A DNA stretch of 64,000 nucleotides from assembly GCF_900111295.1 (NCBI RefSeq), contig NZ_FOGT01000008.1:1-64000 (forward strand), written 5' to 3'. Below the pieces are notes generated by a model. It saw nothing but the letters and a program-made list of their open reading frames with translations, searched no databases and had not been told where the DNA came from. This DNA is from Salipaludibacillus aurantiacus. Lineage in GTDB: Bacteria; Bacillota; Bacilli; Bacillales; Salisediminibacteriaceae. Positions within the stretch are counted from its first letter, which is position 1. Every line of letters begins with the position of its first letter. Made by a program: the position numbers and the translations under genes. This document shows, one piece after another, positions 1 to 10,084 of this stretch.

Positions 1-1
1 A

Positions 2-46
2 TCTAGAAATATCTTGAGACGCCCAATCAAAAAGCCTTGGGTGTAA
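2..46 (+). CDS. 3' end of an upstream ORF (partial)
   Basis: An open frame runs from the window edge to a TAA at 44-46 and reads SRNILRRPIKKPWV. It is probably the C-terminus of another surface-glycan gene, because the next gene follows on the same strand with its own ribosome site at about 90-96. Too little is visible to assign a function. Confidence 0.3.
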   Translation, partial: SRNILRRPIKKPWV

Positions 47-101
47 AGAAATTTATAAGCTCAATTATGGGCTTAAATATAATATACGAGGAGGAACAAT
101 A

Positions 102-1127
102 ATGGAACACTTAGTGAGCATCATTGTTCCTGTATATAAAGTAGAAAAATATATTGACCGATGTATTCAGAGCCTTATTAACCAGACTTATAAACAATTG
201 GAAATTATTCTTGTGGATGACGGGTCCCCTGATAACTGCGGAAAAATTGCCGATAACTATGCTGCCAAAGACAGCAGAATCAAAGCCTTTCATAAAAAAA
301 ACGGCGGCTTATCTGATGCCCGGAATTATGGGGCACAGTACGTAACCGGGAAATTTACTCTCTTTGTAGACAGTGACGACTGGCTGGAAGACAACATGGT
401 GGAAAAGCTGGTGGCCTATAGTTTGAAGTATGAAGCTGATGTGGTGCAATCAGCTTTTTATTATGCACACGACGATTATCTGCTTTATGACAACCGTTAT
501 TACGCAAAAGATGAGCCGCCGGTTATTTTGAATAACTATGAGCTTATGACTGAACTGGTCATTAATGAACGGGTGAAGAATTTTGCCTGGGGAAAGCTTT
601 ATAAAACGAGTCTGATAGAAGATATCCCTTTCGAAAAAGGGGTGCTGTTTGAAGATGTGTTTTGGGCGCATAAGGTGATGGAGAGAGCCGAGAGATATGT
701 GATTTTACACGAGCCGCTCTGTTATTACTACCAGCGGGATGACAGTATAGTCGCCGCCTACACTCCGAGAAACCTGGATATCATCAAAGGATTGAAAGAA
801 AGGCACGCGTTTATCGAATCACGCTATCCTGATTTAATAAACGAATCATACCGACTGATTCTGAAAACTCATCTGGAGCATTATCTGCTTCTTTTTTTAA
901 ATAGACAGAAAGATCCTGGTGGTGTCCATAGAAAAGAGATACAAAACTATATTACTAAAAAACATGATTGCTTTAATAAATCAATAGTAAAGGATAATGT
1001 CTTAAAGATGGAATTGCAGATGTTTATTATTCACCCCTACTTTTATATAGGACTTTTGGGGTTATATAAGTTATTCAGACAATTAAAGCTTACCCCTTCT
1101 CCTGCTGAATTGGAACGCATCAATTAA
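102..1127 (+). CDS. GT2 family glycosyltransferase
   Basis: A 341-residue family 2 glycosyltransferase that should transfer a sugar from a nucleotide-sugar donor while an exopolysaccharide or wall-glycan repeat unit is built on the cytoplasmic face of the membrane. Seen: the GT-A start VSIIVPVYKVEKYIDRCIQS, the nucleotide-binding patch DDGSPDNCG near residue 40 and the metal-binding DSDDW near residue 90. The start is ATG after GAGGAGG. The protein resembles EpsJ/WcaA-type enzymes in length and motifs. It opens a co-directional cluster ending with galE, and the gene at 7001 is a close paralogue. Donor and acceptor cannot be read from the sequence. Confidence 0.9.
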   Translation: MEHLVSIIVPVYKVEKYIDRCIQSLINQTYKQLEIILVDDGSPDNCGKIADNYAAKDSRIKAFHKKNGGLSDARNYGAQYVTGKFTLFVDSDDWLEDNMVEKLVAYSLKYEADVVQSAFYYAHDDYLLYDNRYYAKDEPPVILNNYELMTELVINERVKNFAWGKLYKTSLIEDIPFEKGVLFEDVFWAHKVMERAERYVILHEPLCYYYQRDDSIVAAYTPRNLDIIKGLKERHAFIESRYPDLINESYRLILKTHLEHYLLLFLNRQKDPGGVHRKEIQNYITKKHDCFNKSIVKDNVLKMELQMFIIHPYFYIGLLGLYKLFRQLKLTPSPAELERIN

Positions 1128-1182
1128 CAGGTTTATATTATTTTTATTTAAGAAAGGGGGCTTAATTATTATTAAGCATAAT

Positions 1183-2604
1183 GTGATACCTTATGATGAT
1201 TTAGCCAAAAAAATAAATGTTGAAAAAATTAAAATAACTGCGACTATTGAACCGCAAGAAGTCAAAGAGGTTGCACCGATAAATATTATTAATCATAAAA
1301 GGTTCGACATCATGGCCAAATATATTTACGCATGGTACAGAGAAAATAATATAAAAAGCGATTGGGGATTAAGACTTTATGATGAGCATTTACGAGTATT
1401 TAATAATTATGAAGAAGGGGTTGGATCTGAAAAGAAAGGTATAGATATGTTTTTATCATCTTTTCATTCAACTTTAGATTCAATAAAAAAAAATGGATTT
1501 GATGATAGTAAGACATTAATTCCGGTGGGAACTAATAATGTACCGATTGATGGGGCTCATCGTTTAACAGCAGCCCTACTATACAATAAGAATGTTAAAA
1601 CCGTAAAGCTCGAACATAGTGAAGTTAATTATAGTTATAATTTTTTTGTTAATAGAGGACTGGATGCTCTTCAAAGTAAATGGTGTGATGCTATTACTTA
1701 TGAATATTGTAAGATGAAAAAAAATACTCGTATCTTAATTTTATTTCCGTCAGTTGCTTCAAAAAAAAATGAAGTGAAACAAATCCTGGATTTACTCGGT
1801 GGTATATATTATAAGAAAAACATATTTGTAGGAAACGAGGGCCCAAGAAATCTTATGTTTCTACTTTATAGAAACACATATAATATTGACCACCCTTATT
1901 TCAAACAGATAGACGATAAAATTAAAATTAATTTCAAAACTTCAGGTTCGGTCCAGATGGTAGTTTTTGAAAAAGAAAATGTTGATAATCTTAAAAAAGC
2001 TAAATTAAAACTGCAAAAATTAAGTAAAGGTGATAGTGAGGCATTTTTTTTAACAGATGATCATAATCAAACAATTGAACTTTCTCAGGTCCTGTTAAAT
2101 TATAATAGTATGCATTTCCTGAATAATGCCAAACCGTATAAAAATCAATCATTTGTTAAGAGTTTAGATTTTTTTAAAAAAAGCTTAGAAGAAAAATCGA
2201 TTAATAAAGAATATATATGTTTAGGTAATAGTTCTGTCTTAGCAGCATACGGAATAAAAGAAACTTTTGAATTAGATTTTGTACAACATGATTCACTTTC
2301 AAATTTAAAAGAAGCAACCAATATAGTTACCAAAAAAAGAAATTATAACCAGGGAAAAGACGATTTAATTTTTAATCCTGAGAATCATTTTTATTTTAAC
2401 GGAATTAAGTTTGTATCAATTAGCTTGGTCAAAAAAATGAAAAGAAATAGCAAATCCCCAAGAGAGATAAAGGAATTATCTGCTATACAGATATATTTAT
2501 TAAGAGGCAATCTACCTTTTAAAGTAAAGGTTATGTTTAATTCTTATATGGATTTATCAAAATCTTTACTTAAGAGAATTAGAAAAGCAGTATATTTAAC
2601 TTGA
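1183..2604 (+). CDS. Glycan-cluster protein with ParB-like patch, function unknown
   Basis: A 473-residue protein that I cannot assign to a named family. Near residue 125 it has IDGAHRLTAALLYNK, resembling the DGxHR motif of ParB/sulfiredoxin-like domains. Its C-terminal part (FNGIKFVSISLVKKMKRN followed by a charged stretch) recalls nucleotidyltransferase-like proteins of capsule loci, but only weakly. No signal peptide or membrane segment is obvious. The first conventional start is GTG at 1183, yet the best ribosome site (AAAGGGGG, 1153-1160) lies 22 bases upstream, so initiation at one of the ATT codons 1165-1171 is possible. Its position between glycosyltransferases suggests a role in glycan assembly or modification; that is inference. 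Confidence 0.6.
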   Translation: MIPYDDLAKKINVEKIKITATIEPQEVKEVAPINIINHKRFDIMAKYIYAWYRENNIKSDWGLRLYDEHLRVFNNYEEGVGSEKKGIDMFLSSFHSTLDSIKKNGFDDSKTLIPVGTNNVPIDGAHRLTAALLYNKNVKTVKLEHSEVNYSYNFFVNRGLDALQSKWCDAITYEYCKMKKNTRILILFPSVASKKNEVKQILDLLGGIYYKKNIFVGNEGPRNLMFLLYRNTYNIDHPYFKQIDDKIKINFKTSGSVQMVVFEKENVDNLKKAKLKLQKLSKGDSEAFFLTDDHNQTIELSQVLLNYNSMHFLNNAKPYKNQSFVKSLDFFKKSLEEKSINKEYICLGNSSVLAAYGIKETFELDFVQHDSLSNLKEATNIVTKKRNYNQGKDDLIFNPENHFYFNGIKFVSISLVKKMKRNSKSPREIKELSAIQIYLLRGNLPFKVKVMFNSYMDLSKSLLKRIRKAVYLT

Positions 2605-2645
2605 AAGTAATAATTAAAAATTTTTATCTGGGAGATCCGATACCT

Positions 2646-3857
2646 ATGAAGAAAAAAAGTATTATATTTGTGATAGATTCATTAGATTGTGCAGGTGCAG
2701 AAAAAAGTTTAGTTACTTTACTGTCTCTTCTTGATTACTCCACATACTCTGTAGATTTAATGCTTTTTTCTCATGGGAATATACTTGAAGAGCTTGTGCC
2801 GGAAGATGTGAAAATATTAAAACCATTGGAATACACTAAATTCACACATCTGAATTTTAAAAAAGCGATAAAATATTCCATAAAAAAAAGAGATTTAAAG
2901 ATGTTATATTCCAGATTAAAATATTCAGTCCAACTAAGAAAAAAACAATACAATAACAGACAGAAATCTCGTTTATTTTGGGAAAGTGTATCGAGTGTGA
3001 TTGAAGCAAACCCAAAAAAATATGACATTGCAATAAGTTATGCCCAGGGCGTTCCTACATTTTATGTAGCAGAAAAAATAAAAGCAAAACGGAAATTAGC
3101 CTGGGTCAATGTCAGCTATCGTTTGGAGGAAAAAGAAAAGCAATTTCAAAAAGACTATTATGATAAATTTGATAGTATTGTTGCTGTCTCAGAATCCACA
3201 AAGAAAGTATTCCTCGAGACTTTTCCTGAATATGCAAATGTAATTAAAGTTGTTTACGATATAAATAATCCTGCATTCATCAGGAAAATGGCTGATATTG
3301 GAATAGGGTTCCAAGATAATTTTAATGGCCTGAAAATTTTGACTATAGGAAGGTTGGCGCCTCAAAAGGGATACGACATTGCCTTAGCGGCCTGTGAAAA
3401 ATTAATTGAAGCTGGAATACATTTCAGATGGTACGCATTAGGGAAAGGCCCGCTTCAAGAGGAGATAGAAAACAAAATAAAAGAAAGAGGGTTATCAGAC
3501 CATTTCATTTTGCTTGGTGTGGAAGCGAATCCTTATCCGTTTATTAAAGGTGCAGATATTTACGTTCAAACATCTAAATTTGAAGGTTTCGGCTTAGCGA
3601 TAGCAGAGGCGAGAATGCTTAATGTACCTGTCGTTACAACAGAATTTGATGCTGTTTATAATCAAATGGTACAAAGGAAAAACGGGCTTGTAGTAGACAT
3701 GAACGCAGAAGCTGTAGGCAATGGAATTATTGAACTTATTCAAAATAAACAACTGAAGGAAGAGATTATTTCTTACTTAAGAAACGAGAAGAAAGGGAAT
3801 ACTGAAGAACTGGCAAAGTTCTATGAATTAGTAAATTACAATGAAAGTGTGAGCTAA
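2646..3857 (+). CDS. GT4 family glycosyltransferase
   Basis: A GT-B fold retaining glycosyltransferase of about 403 residues. Seen: the N-terminal acceptor-domain start SIIFVIDSLDCAGAEKSL, the GRLAPQKGYDIAL motif opening the C-terminal domain, and the E-x7-E type donor site in SKFEGFGLAIAEARMLNVPVV. I chose ATG 2646, preceded by GGGAG, because family members begin with this KKKSIIFVI strand. A TTG at 2601 would add 15 residues and overlap the previous stop. The end overlaps the ATG of the next gene, so the two GT4 genes are translationally coupled. Role: one step in repeat-unit synthesis. Confidence 0.88.
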   Translation: MKKKSIIFVIDSLDCAGAEKSLVTLLSLLDYSTYSVDLMLFSHGNILEELVPEDVKILKPLEYTKFTHLNFKKAIKYSIKKRDLKMLYSRLKYSVQLRKKQYNNRQKSRLFWESVSSVIEANPKKYDIAISYAQGVPTFYVAEKIKAKRKLAWVNVSYRLEEKEKQFQKDYYDKFDSIVAVSESTKKVFLETFPEYANVIKVVYDINNPAFIRKMADIGIGFQDNFNGLKILTIGRLAPQKGYDIALAACEKLIEAGIHFRWYALGKGPLQEEIENKIKERGLSDHFILLGVEANPYPFIKGADIYVQTSKFEGFGLAIAEARMLNVPVVTTEFDAVYNQMVQRKNGLVVDMNAEAVGNGIIELIQNKQLKEEIISYLRNEKKGNTEELAKFYELVNYNESVS

Positions 3858-5047
3858 TGATGAAAAAGAAAGTGTTATTTACGCTCATCAACATGAACAT
3901 CGGGGGGACTGAAAAAGCTCTTTTGGATATGGTTAGAGAGCTGCCGGAAGATCAATATGATATTACTATATTGATGCTTGAGGAATATGGAGGTTTCCTA
4001 GATTCGGTTCCATTAAACGTTAAAGTGCGCTATTTAAAGAACTACGATCTTATTAAACCTGTAATCCATAACCCTCCAAGAGTTACGAGTATGGATTATA
4101 TAAAAAAGGGGAAGTTAATTAAATCTATTTGCTTTTCAACTTATTATCTTGTATCTAAGTTTAAGAAGAACAAAAGCTTTTTATTTGATTATTTATTAAA
4201 AAATTACCCTCAAATTGATAACGACTACGATATCGCGGTAGCTTATGCAGGTCCAATGGACTTCATAAGCTATTTTGTTTTAAACAAAATAACTGCTAAG
4301 AAGAAAGTTCAATGGATCCACTTTGATATTACAAAAATAGGGTTTGATAAAGCATTTGCTAATAAAAATTATGACAAGTTTGATAAGATTTTTGTCGTCT
4401 CGGAAGAAGCAAAAAATAAAGTAATAAAAACCGTTCCTGGCATTAAGAAAAAAACAGAAGTTTTCTATAATTTAATCTCTCCTAATAGAATTAAGCAATT
4501 AGCAAAAGAAGGAAAAGGGTTCGATGATGTTTTTGATGGTAAAAGAATACTTACTGTTGGGAGATTAACTAAAGAAAAAGGGCTGGATTTGGCTATTAAA
4601 GCTTTGGCCCGGTTAATAAGTGAGGGTTATAACGTCAGATGGTACTGTGTAGGAGAAGGTAAATACCGCGATGATTATGAAAAATTAATTAAAACATACA
4701 ACCTTGAAAATAAATTTATTTTACTTGGCTCAGATACTAATCCATACCGTTATATGGATCAGTGCGATATATATGTTCAGTGTTCCAGGCATGAAGGATA
4801 TTGTATTACTCTTGCGGAAGCCAGACATTTAAACAAACCTATCGTAACAACAAATTTTACTGGAGCGGGGGAACATATTAAAAATGGTGAGACTGGGCTG
4901 ATTGTAAATATAAGTGAAGATGGCATTTATGAAGGACTAAAAAGATTAATAGATAATGAGGAGTTATCAAGAAGTTTCGAAATAAGGTTGAATAATGAAA
5001 CCGGTCATTTGAAAAATGATGAACTTAAAAAAATACATTCCCTGTAA
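3857..5047 (+). CDS. GT4 family glycosyltransferase
   Basis: A 396-residue GT-B enzyme related to its upstream neighbour. Seen: MNIGGTEKALLDMV near the N-terminus, VGRLTKEKGLDLAIKAL, and the donor-site EGYCITLAEARHLNKPIVTT. The ATG overlaps the TAA of the preceding gene by one base, and a second ATG follows immediately and could be used. Family members transfer hexoses or N-acetylhexosamines to lipid-linked acceptors. The two tandem GT4 genes are likely duplicates that have diverged in specificity. Confidence 0.88.
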   Translation: MMKKKVLFTLINMNIGGTEKALLDMVRELPEDQYDITILMLEEYGGFLDSVPLNVKVRYLKNYDLIKPVIHNPPRVTSMDYIKKGKLIKSICFSTYYLVSKFKKNKSFLFDYLLKNYPQIDNDYDIAVAYAGPMDFISYFVLNKITAKKKVQWIHFDITKIGFDKAFANKNYDKFDKIFVVSEEAKNKVIKTVPGIKKKTEVFYNLISPNRIKQLAKEGKGFDDVFDGKRILTVGRLTKEKGLDLAIKALARLISEGYNVRWYCVGEGKYRDDYEKLIKTYNLENKFILLGSDTNPYRYMDQCDIYVQCSRHEGYCITLAEARHLNKPIVTTNFTGAGEHIKNGETGLIVNISEDGIYEGLKRLIDNEELSRSFEIRLNNETGHLKNDELKKIHSL

Positions 5048-5127
5048 TAAAAGTTTCAGACGAACATGTAAATCCACCTGATTAAACGCTATTTAAATCA
5101 TAAGTCACATATTAAAGGTGTGAGGAA

Positions 5128-6921
5128 ATGAAAGATATAAAAAAAGTATTAAGGCTCTTTAACAAACGGGAAAAAAAGAAATTAATTTTATTATTTATAA
5201 TGATGGTTATTGCAGCTATTTTTGAAACAATTGGAATTGGTCTTATTGTTCCGTTTGTAAGTATCATCACTAACCCGGAAGTTGTTCAAGAACAAGCGAT
5301 TTTAAACTATTTGTATGTAACAATGAACTTTCAATCAACTTCTGCCTTTCTAATATTTGCTGTCATTATATTATTAGCAGTGTTTATTTTGAAAAATTTG
5401 TATTTACTTTTATTTCACTACGTACAATACCGAGTTATTTTAAACCAGCAAGTCAAACTATCAAGAAATCTTTTAAAAGAATATTTGATAAAACCATATA
5501 CGTTTCACTTGCAGCGTAATACGGCTGATCTTTTACGAAATGTAAATGGAGAGGTATCAAAGGTTTTTCAAGGGATTATCTTATCCGGCTTCCAACTGTT
5601 TACAGAAATATTGGTCATAGGCTGCATTTTAATATTACTATTTATAACGGCACCATTAGCCACATTCACAGCTTCGGTCTTATTAGGCGGAAGTGTTTTT
5701 ATATTTTTTAGGATATTCCGGAAAAAGATTAGCGACCTGGGTAAAGAACAGCAAAAAGTTAACGGGACGATGATTAAATGGGTGAATCAAGGACTTGGAG
5801 CCAGTAAAGAAGTAAAAGTATCAGGAAAAGAAAACTTCTTTGTTAATGCGTATACCAGACAGAGTCAAATCAAAGCTAATAATAGCCGGTACATGAAGAT
5901 GTTGGAACAAGTCCCGCGTTTGTTTATAGAAACGTTACTAGTCTCTGTGGTCCTTTTGACAATGTTAATTATTATGCTGCAAGGCACCACGACTGCACAG
6001 ATAGTATCTACTATGGCTCTGTTTGCTATGGCCGCCTTCCGTTTAATGCCATCTATAAATCGTGTCGTGGCAATGGTTACAGCCATTCGATACAATCGTC
6101 CTGCATTAACGATCATTTACGATGATTTAATCAAAAATACCTCAAATGAAAAGCTCTCTAACACTAAAAAACAAGTAATTAATTATGGTAAACGTACATT
6201 TAACAGGTCTATAGAGTTAAAGAATGTATTTTTTCGTTATCCTGGACAGGAAGAAGAAGCAATTAAAAATGTTTCTTTAACCATACCAATTGGTCAGTCT
6301 GCAGCATTTATTGGGGAGTCAGGAGCTGGAAAAACGACATTAGTCGATATAATACTAGGATTATTAAATCCAAGCAAAGGCGATGTCTTAGTTGATGGTA
6401 AACAACTAATTGACCAAAAATCTGTATGGCAGCAAAAAATTGGGTATATCCCTCAATCAATATTTCTCTCTGATGGTACGATTCGTGGGAATATAGCTTT
6501 TGGGATTGAAGAGGCTCAAATAGATGAAAACGAGGTTTGGAGAGCTTTAGAACAAGCACAATTAAAAGAATTCGTCAAATCTTTGCCCGATCAATTAAAT
6601 ACAAAAGTTGGCGAACGGGGAGTTAGATTGTCAGGAGGCCAGCGGCAGCGGATAGGAATTGCAAGAGCACTATACCACAATCCGGAGATCCTATTCATGG
6701 ACGAAGCAACGTCAGCTCTAGATAATGAGACAGAAAAAGAAATAATGAAAGCTATTGATGGATTAAAAGGTGAAAAAACGGTAATTATTATTGCTCACAG
6801 GTTAAGTACAATTAAAAATTGCGATATCCTCTTTAAAATAAACAACGGAAAATTAGTTTCAATAAACCAAAGGAAAGAAAAGGCTTTTATTTTGACTAGA
6901 GATCAAGTCTCAAATAGGTGA
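5128..6921 (+). CDS. ABC exporter (PglK/MsbA-like), probable glycan flippase
   Basis: A 597-residue half-transporter with an N-terminal six-helix membrane domain (about residues 15-315) fused to an ATPase. Seen: Walker A GESGAGKTT near residue 395, the signature LSGGQRQR near 500, Walker B ILFMDEATSALD and the H-loop IAHRLST. No C39 peptidase domain precedes the membrane part. Inside a glycosyltransferase cluster, and with no Wzx-type flippase visible in the window, the likely job is to flip the lipid-linked saccharide outward, as PglK does. Peptide or drug export cannot be excluded. The start is ATG after GTGAGG. Confidence 0.85.
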   Translation: MKDIKKVLRLFNKREKKKLILLFIMMVIAAIFETIGIGLIVPFVSIITNPEVVQEQAILNYLYVTMNFQSTSAFLIFAVIILLAVFILKNLYLLLFHYVQYRVILNQQVKLSRNLLKEYLIKPYTFHLQRNTADLLRNVNGEVSKVFQGIILSGFQLFTEILVIGCILILLFITAPLATFTASVLLGGSVFIFFRIFRKKISDLGKEQQKVNGTMIKWVNQGLGASKEVKVSGKENFFVNAYTRQSQIKANNSRYMKMLEQVPRLFIETLLVSVVLLTMLIIMLQGTTTAQIVSTMALFAMAAFRLMPSINRVVAMVTAIRYNRPALTIIYDDLIKNTSNEKLSNTKKQVINYGKRTFNRSIELKNVFFRYPGQEEEAIKNVSLTIPIGQSAAFIGESGAGKTTLVDIILGLLNPSKGDVLVDGKQLIDQKSVWQQKIGYIPQSIFLSDGTIRGNIAFGIEEAQIDENEVWRALEQAQLKEFVKSLPDQLNTKVGERGVRLSGGQRQRIGIARALYHNPEILFMDEATSALDNETEKEIMKAIDGLKGEKTVIIIAHRLSTIKNCDILFKINNGKLVSINQRKEKAFILTRDQVSNR

Positions 6922-7000
6922 TGAAAAAGGGCTTTTCTCGGTTGGTCGTTCTTAATAAGAAAGGTATTGTTAACTGAAATAAAGAAGGGAGTAAAAATTT

Positions 7001-7990
7001 GTGCAGCCTAAAATAAGTATCATTGTTCCAGTCTACAAAGTTGAACCTTATATACGAAAATGTATTAATTCAATATTAGATCAAACTTTTACAGAATTTG
7101 AATTAATATTAATTAATGATGGAAGCCCTGACAACTGCGGTAAGATTTGTGATGAATATTCTAAAAGTGATGAAAGAATTAAGGTAGTTCATAAGAAAAA
7201 CGGAGGTCTGTCCAGTGCGCGGAATGCGGGATTAGAGATAGCGCAAGGTGACTACGTAGGTTTTGTAGACAGCGATGACTGGATTGAACCGGGAATGTAT
7301 GAATTACTTTATAAAATGTGCAAAGAAAATAAATGTGAAATAGGAAATTGCTCAAGTATTGTCCATTACAAAACAAAAACTTTAGTAAATGGTGGTCATT
7401 CTCTACTCATTCATAATAAAAGTGAGGCTATGAGAGCAATGCTTGAATCGGAGTTGTACGATGAAGTGGTCTGGACTAAGTTAATTAAAAGAGAAATACT
7501 AGAAAATATCAGATTTAAAGAAGGTATAATCCATGAAGATACAGATTTTACTTATCAAGTTATAAATAAAAGTAATCAAGTTTGCACTATTGGGGAGCCC
7601 CTGTACCATTATATAAAAAGAGAGAATAGCACAATGGATTTAGCAAAGAAAAATATCAGAATAGACAGTGTTATAATCTATGACGAAATGTATAAATTTA
7701 TTGATTTATATTATAATGAATTGAGACATCTAGTTGCATATAAGTTGGCTAATAATGCTATGAGAATATTAAATTTAATTATTTTAAATAATAGAGAGAG
7801 AGAATTTAAAGAAGAATACTATACTGTTACAAAAATTCTTAATCATTACTATACTCAAATTATTCAATTGAAAAACTTACCTTATAAAGTGAAATTTATA
7901 CTAACTTTAACTAAAATGAACTCTTCCTCATATAAAGTACTAATTAAGTTGTCTGATAAAAAAGGCCAAATAATAAGTATGAAAAATTGA
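7001..7990 (+). CDS. GT2 family glycosyltransferase
   Basis: A 329-residue GT-A enzyme with the same hallmarks as the first gene of the cluster: ISIIVPVYKVEPYIRKC, NDGSPDNCGKICDEY and FVDSDDWIEPGMYE. It starts with GTG at 7001 after AAGAAGGGAG. The two GT2 proteins share the NDGSPDNCGKI and KKNGGLS blocks and look like paralogues. A stem-loop terminator follows closely, so this gene ends a transcription segment. Confidence 0.9.
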   Translation: MQPKISIIVPVYKVEPYIRKCINSILDQTFTEFELILINDGSPDNCGKICDEYSKSDERIKVVHKKNGGLSSARNAGLEIAQGDYVGFVDSDDWIEPGMYELLYKMCKENKCEIGNCSSIVHYKTKTLVNGGHSLLIHNKSEAMRAMLESELYDEVVWTKLIKREILENIRFKEGIIHEDTDFTYQVINKSNQVCTIGEPLYHYIKRENSTMDLAKKNIRIDSVIIYDEMYKFIDLYYNELRHLVAYKLANNAMRILNLIILNNREREFKEEYYTVTKILNHYYTQIIQLKNLPYKVKFILTLTKMNSSSYKVLIKLSDKKGQIISMKN

Positions 7991-8011
7991 ATAGCTACAA
8001 ATTAATCTATT

Positions 8012-8042
8012 ACCTCCTTTACATAGTCAAAGGAGGTTTTTT
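8012..8042 (+). terminator. Rho-independent terminator
   Basis: A 9-bp perfect stem (ACCTCCTTT with AAAGGAGGT), an 8-base loop and a T run, 20 bases after the GT2 stop. The right arm is itself a consensus Shine-Dalgarno sequence, but no start codon follows it. Confidence 0.8.
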
Positions 8043-8112
8043 GGCAGCTTGAAACATATGGAAAAACTTAAACAAAATTATAACATCCTGGACATACAGG
8101 AGGGCGAATATT

Positions 8113-10053
8113 TTGATATACTCGTACGATTTATTTGACACATTAGTAACAAGGAAAACTTTGAAACCCACAGATATTTTTTTTATTTTAGAGAAAAAAT
8201 TAAAAGAAGTGAATGCTATAGATGATTCAATTAATTTTTTTGACTTAAGAGTGGAGGCTGAAATTCAGGCTAGAAAATTATCACCTTATGAGGAAATAAA
8301 TATTTATGACATTTATCAGGAATTAAATAAAGTTTTAAATTTCTCGAAGGAAAAAATACTGGAAATTATTAGGGTTGAATATGAGATTGAATTTAAAAAT
8401 CTCATACCTATACAAGAAAACAGTAATTTAATATTAACCAAAAGAGAACCAGTTATTATAACTGATACTTATTTTGAACAACACTTTATCGAGAAAATAA
8501 TTACTCAAGTTGTGGGGATAACAAATTACACGTTATTTGTATCATCTGAGCTAAGATTAACAAAAAAAAGCGGGAATTTATTTAAACATGTGTTAAAAGA
8601 TTTAAAAATTAATGCTTACGAGCTATGCCATACAGGAGACAATTATAACTCAGATTTTAAAGTGCCAGAATCATTAGGTATTCACACGGTTTACTATACG
8701 AAATCTCATCTTAATTTATATGAGAGAAAGATAAATTCAAATAGTGATGAGGTTTTAAAATATTTTGGTACCTCAAAGAATGTGAGGTTAAATTATCAAG
8801 CTGATAAAGGTGAAAAAGCTTTAATTAATGTTTCAAGTAGTATTATTGCACCACTATTATTTATACACGTCTATGAAATATTAAAAAATGCAAATGATAA
8901 GGGATTAAGAAGGCTATATTTTCTATCCAGAGACGGTCAAATTCTGTTGAAAATTGCAAAAGTAATTCAAGAAAAGCATTTTACTAGCATAGATTGCAGA
9001 TACCTGTATGCCTCAAGGAAAGCGTGGCACTTAGCGGGGATATGTAACCAAATAGATGATTTCTCTTTTGATTGGATCTTTTACGATAAGAAATCAATTA
9101 CCTTAAACAAAATATTTAATAGGTTAGAGTGCAATTATGATTATTATAAAGAAGGGTTATTATCTTATGGAATAACAAAAAAACAAGAAGAAAAGCTAAA
9201 TAATTATGATTTGGGCACTATTAAAAACTATATTAAAAATGATGAAATGCTGAGGCAGAATATCTATAGAAATTCAAAAGATAGAAGAACTGTTTTTATG
9301 GAATATTTAAATCAAGAAGGTTTTTTTGATTATTCCTCAATCGGAATTGTGGATATAGGATGGCACGGGAGATTACAATATTCTTTATCTAAAATTCTTC
9401 ATTATGAAAAAAAAGACGTACAATTACATGGGTTCTATTATCATTTAGTGAATAATCAGAAATATTCAAATAATGAATTTTTATATCAATTTACTAATAG
9501 ACCAGTAAATTTTATTCCGGTTTTTGAGTCTTTTGTTTATGCTGACCATGGTACTCTCCTTGGATATTCAAAGGAAAATAACAACATAAACCCTGTTTTA
9601 AAGGAAAAAGTTAATAAGGCGCTAATGAGTTGGGGGTTAGACACTCAACAAAATATTGTTGCAGAATTTTCTAATCAAATAATCAATAGTAATATTAAAT
9701 TAGAGGAGTCGGAAATAAAGGACTGGACACTTAAAAACCTTGAATACTTTTACAGATACCCAACAAAAGAGATAGCAAGACTATATTCAAAAGTGTTGCA
9801 TGATGATGATCCATCTTCATCTGTGCATGAATCTCTAGTTCCTAAAATAAATATATTTGACTATATTAAGGTACTCGTTTTAGAAAAACCAAAATTAAAA
9901 TACATCTGGTGGGAGGCATCAATAAAGTTGCATACCCCTAAACTGGAGGTTTTTTTAAATAATTTAAGACGTACTAAGAGAAAAATAGTAAGTATAAAAA
10001 TACTGTTTAAAAATCGATTTAAGACAAGGATGAAGGAGATAAGGAATAGTTAG
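8113..10053 (+). CDS. HAD-superfamily protein of a glycan cluster
   Basis: A 646-residue protein that begins with the HAD signature YSYDLFDTLVTRK, where the DxFDT aspartates would be nucleophile and acid/base, followed by HTGDNYNSDF as the probable acidic motif near residue 180. HAD enzymes usually hydrolyse phosphate esters. The remaining 430 residues, with blocks such as LYFLSRDGQILLKIA and GIVDIGWHGRLQYSL, form a second region that I recall from large HAD proteins of polysaccharide loci but cannot name. It starts with TTG at 8113 after AGGAGGG. Possible roles are removing phosphate from a sugar intermediate or acting on glycerol-phosphate-type decorations; the substrate is unknown. Confidence 0.7.
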   Translation: MIYSYDLFDTLVTRKTLKPTDIFFILEKKLKEVNAIDDSINFFDLRVEAEIQARKLSPYEEINIYDIYQELNKVLNFSKEKILEIIRVEYEIEFKNLIPIQENSNLILTKREPVIITDTYFEQHFIEKIITQVVGITNYTLFVSSELRLTKKSGNLFKHVLKDLKINAYELCHTGDNYNSDFKVPESLGIHTVYYTKSHLNLYERKINSNSDEVLKYFGTSKNVRLNYQADKGEKALINVSSSIIAPLLFIHVYEILKNANDKGLRRLYFLSRDGQILLKIAKVIQEKHFTSIDCRYLYASRKAWHLAGICNQIDDFSFDWIFYDKKSITLNKIFNRLECNYDYYKEGLLSYGITKKQEEKLNNYDLGTIKNYIKNDEMLRQNIYRNSKDRRTVFMEYLNQEGFFDYSSIGIVDIGWHGRLQYSLSKILHYEKKDVQLHGFYYHLVNNQKYSNNEFLYQFTNRPVNFIPVFESFVYADHGTLLGYSKENNNINPVLKEKVNKALMSWGLDTQQNIVAEFSNQIINSNIKLEESEIKDWTLKNLEYFYRYPTKEIARLYSKVLHDDDPSSSVHESLVPKINIFDYIKVLVLEKPKLKYIWWEASIKLHTPKLEVFLNNLRRTKRKIVSIKILFKNRFKTRMKEIRNS

Positions 10054-10084
10054 AGCTAATGTAATTGAGTAAGGAGGGCTATCA

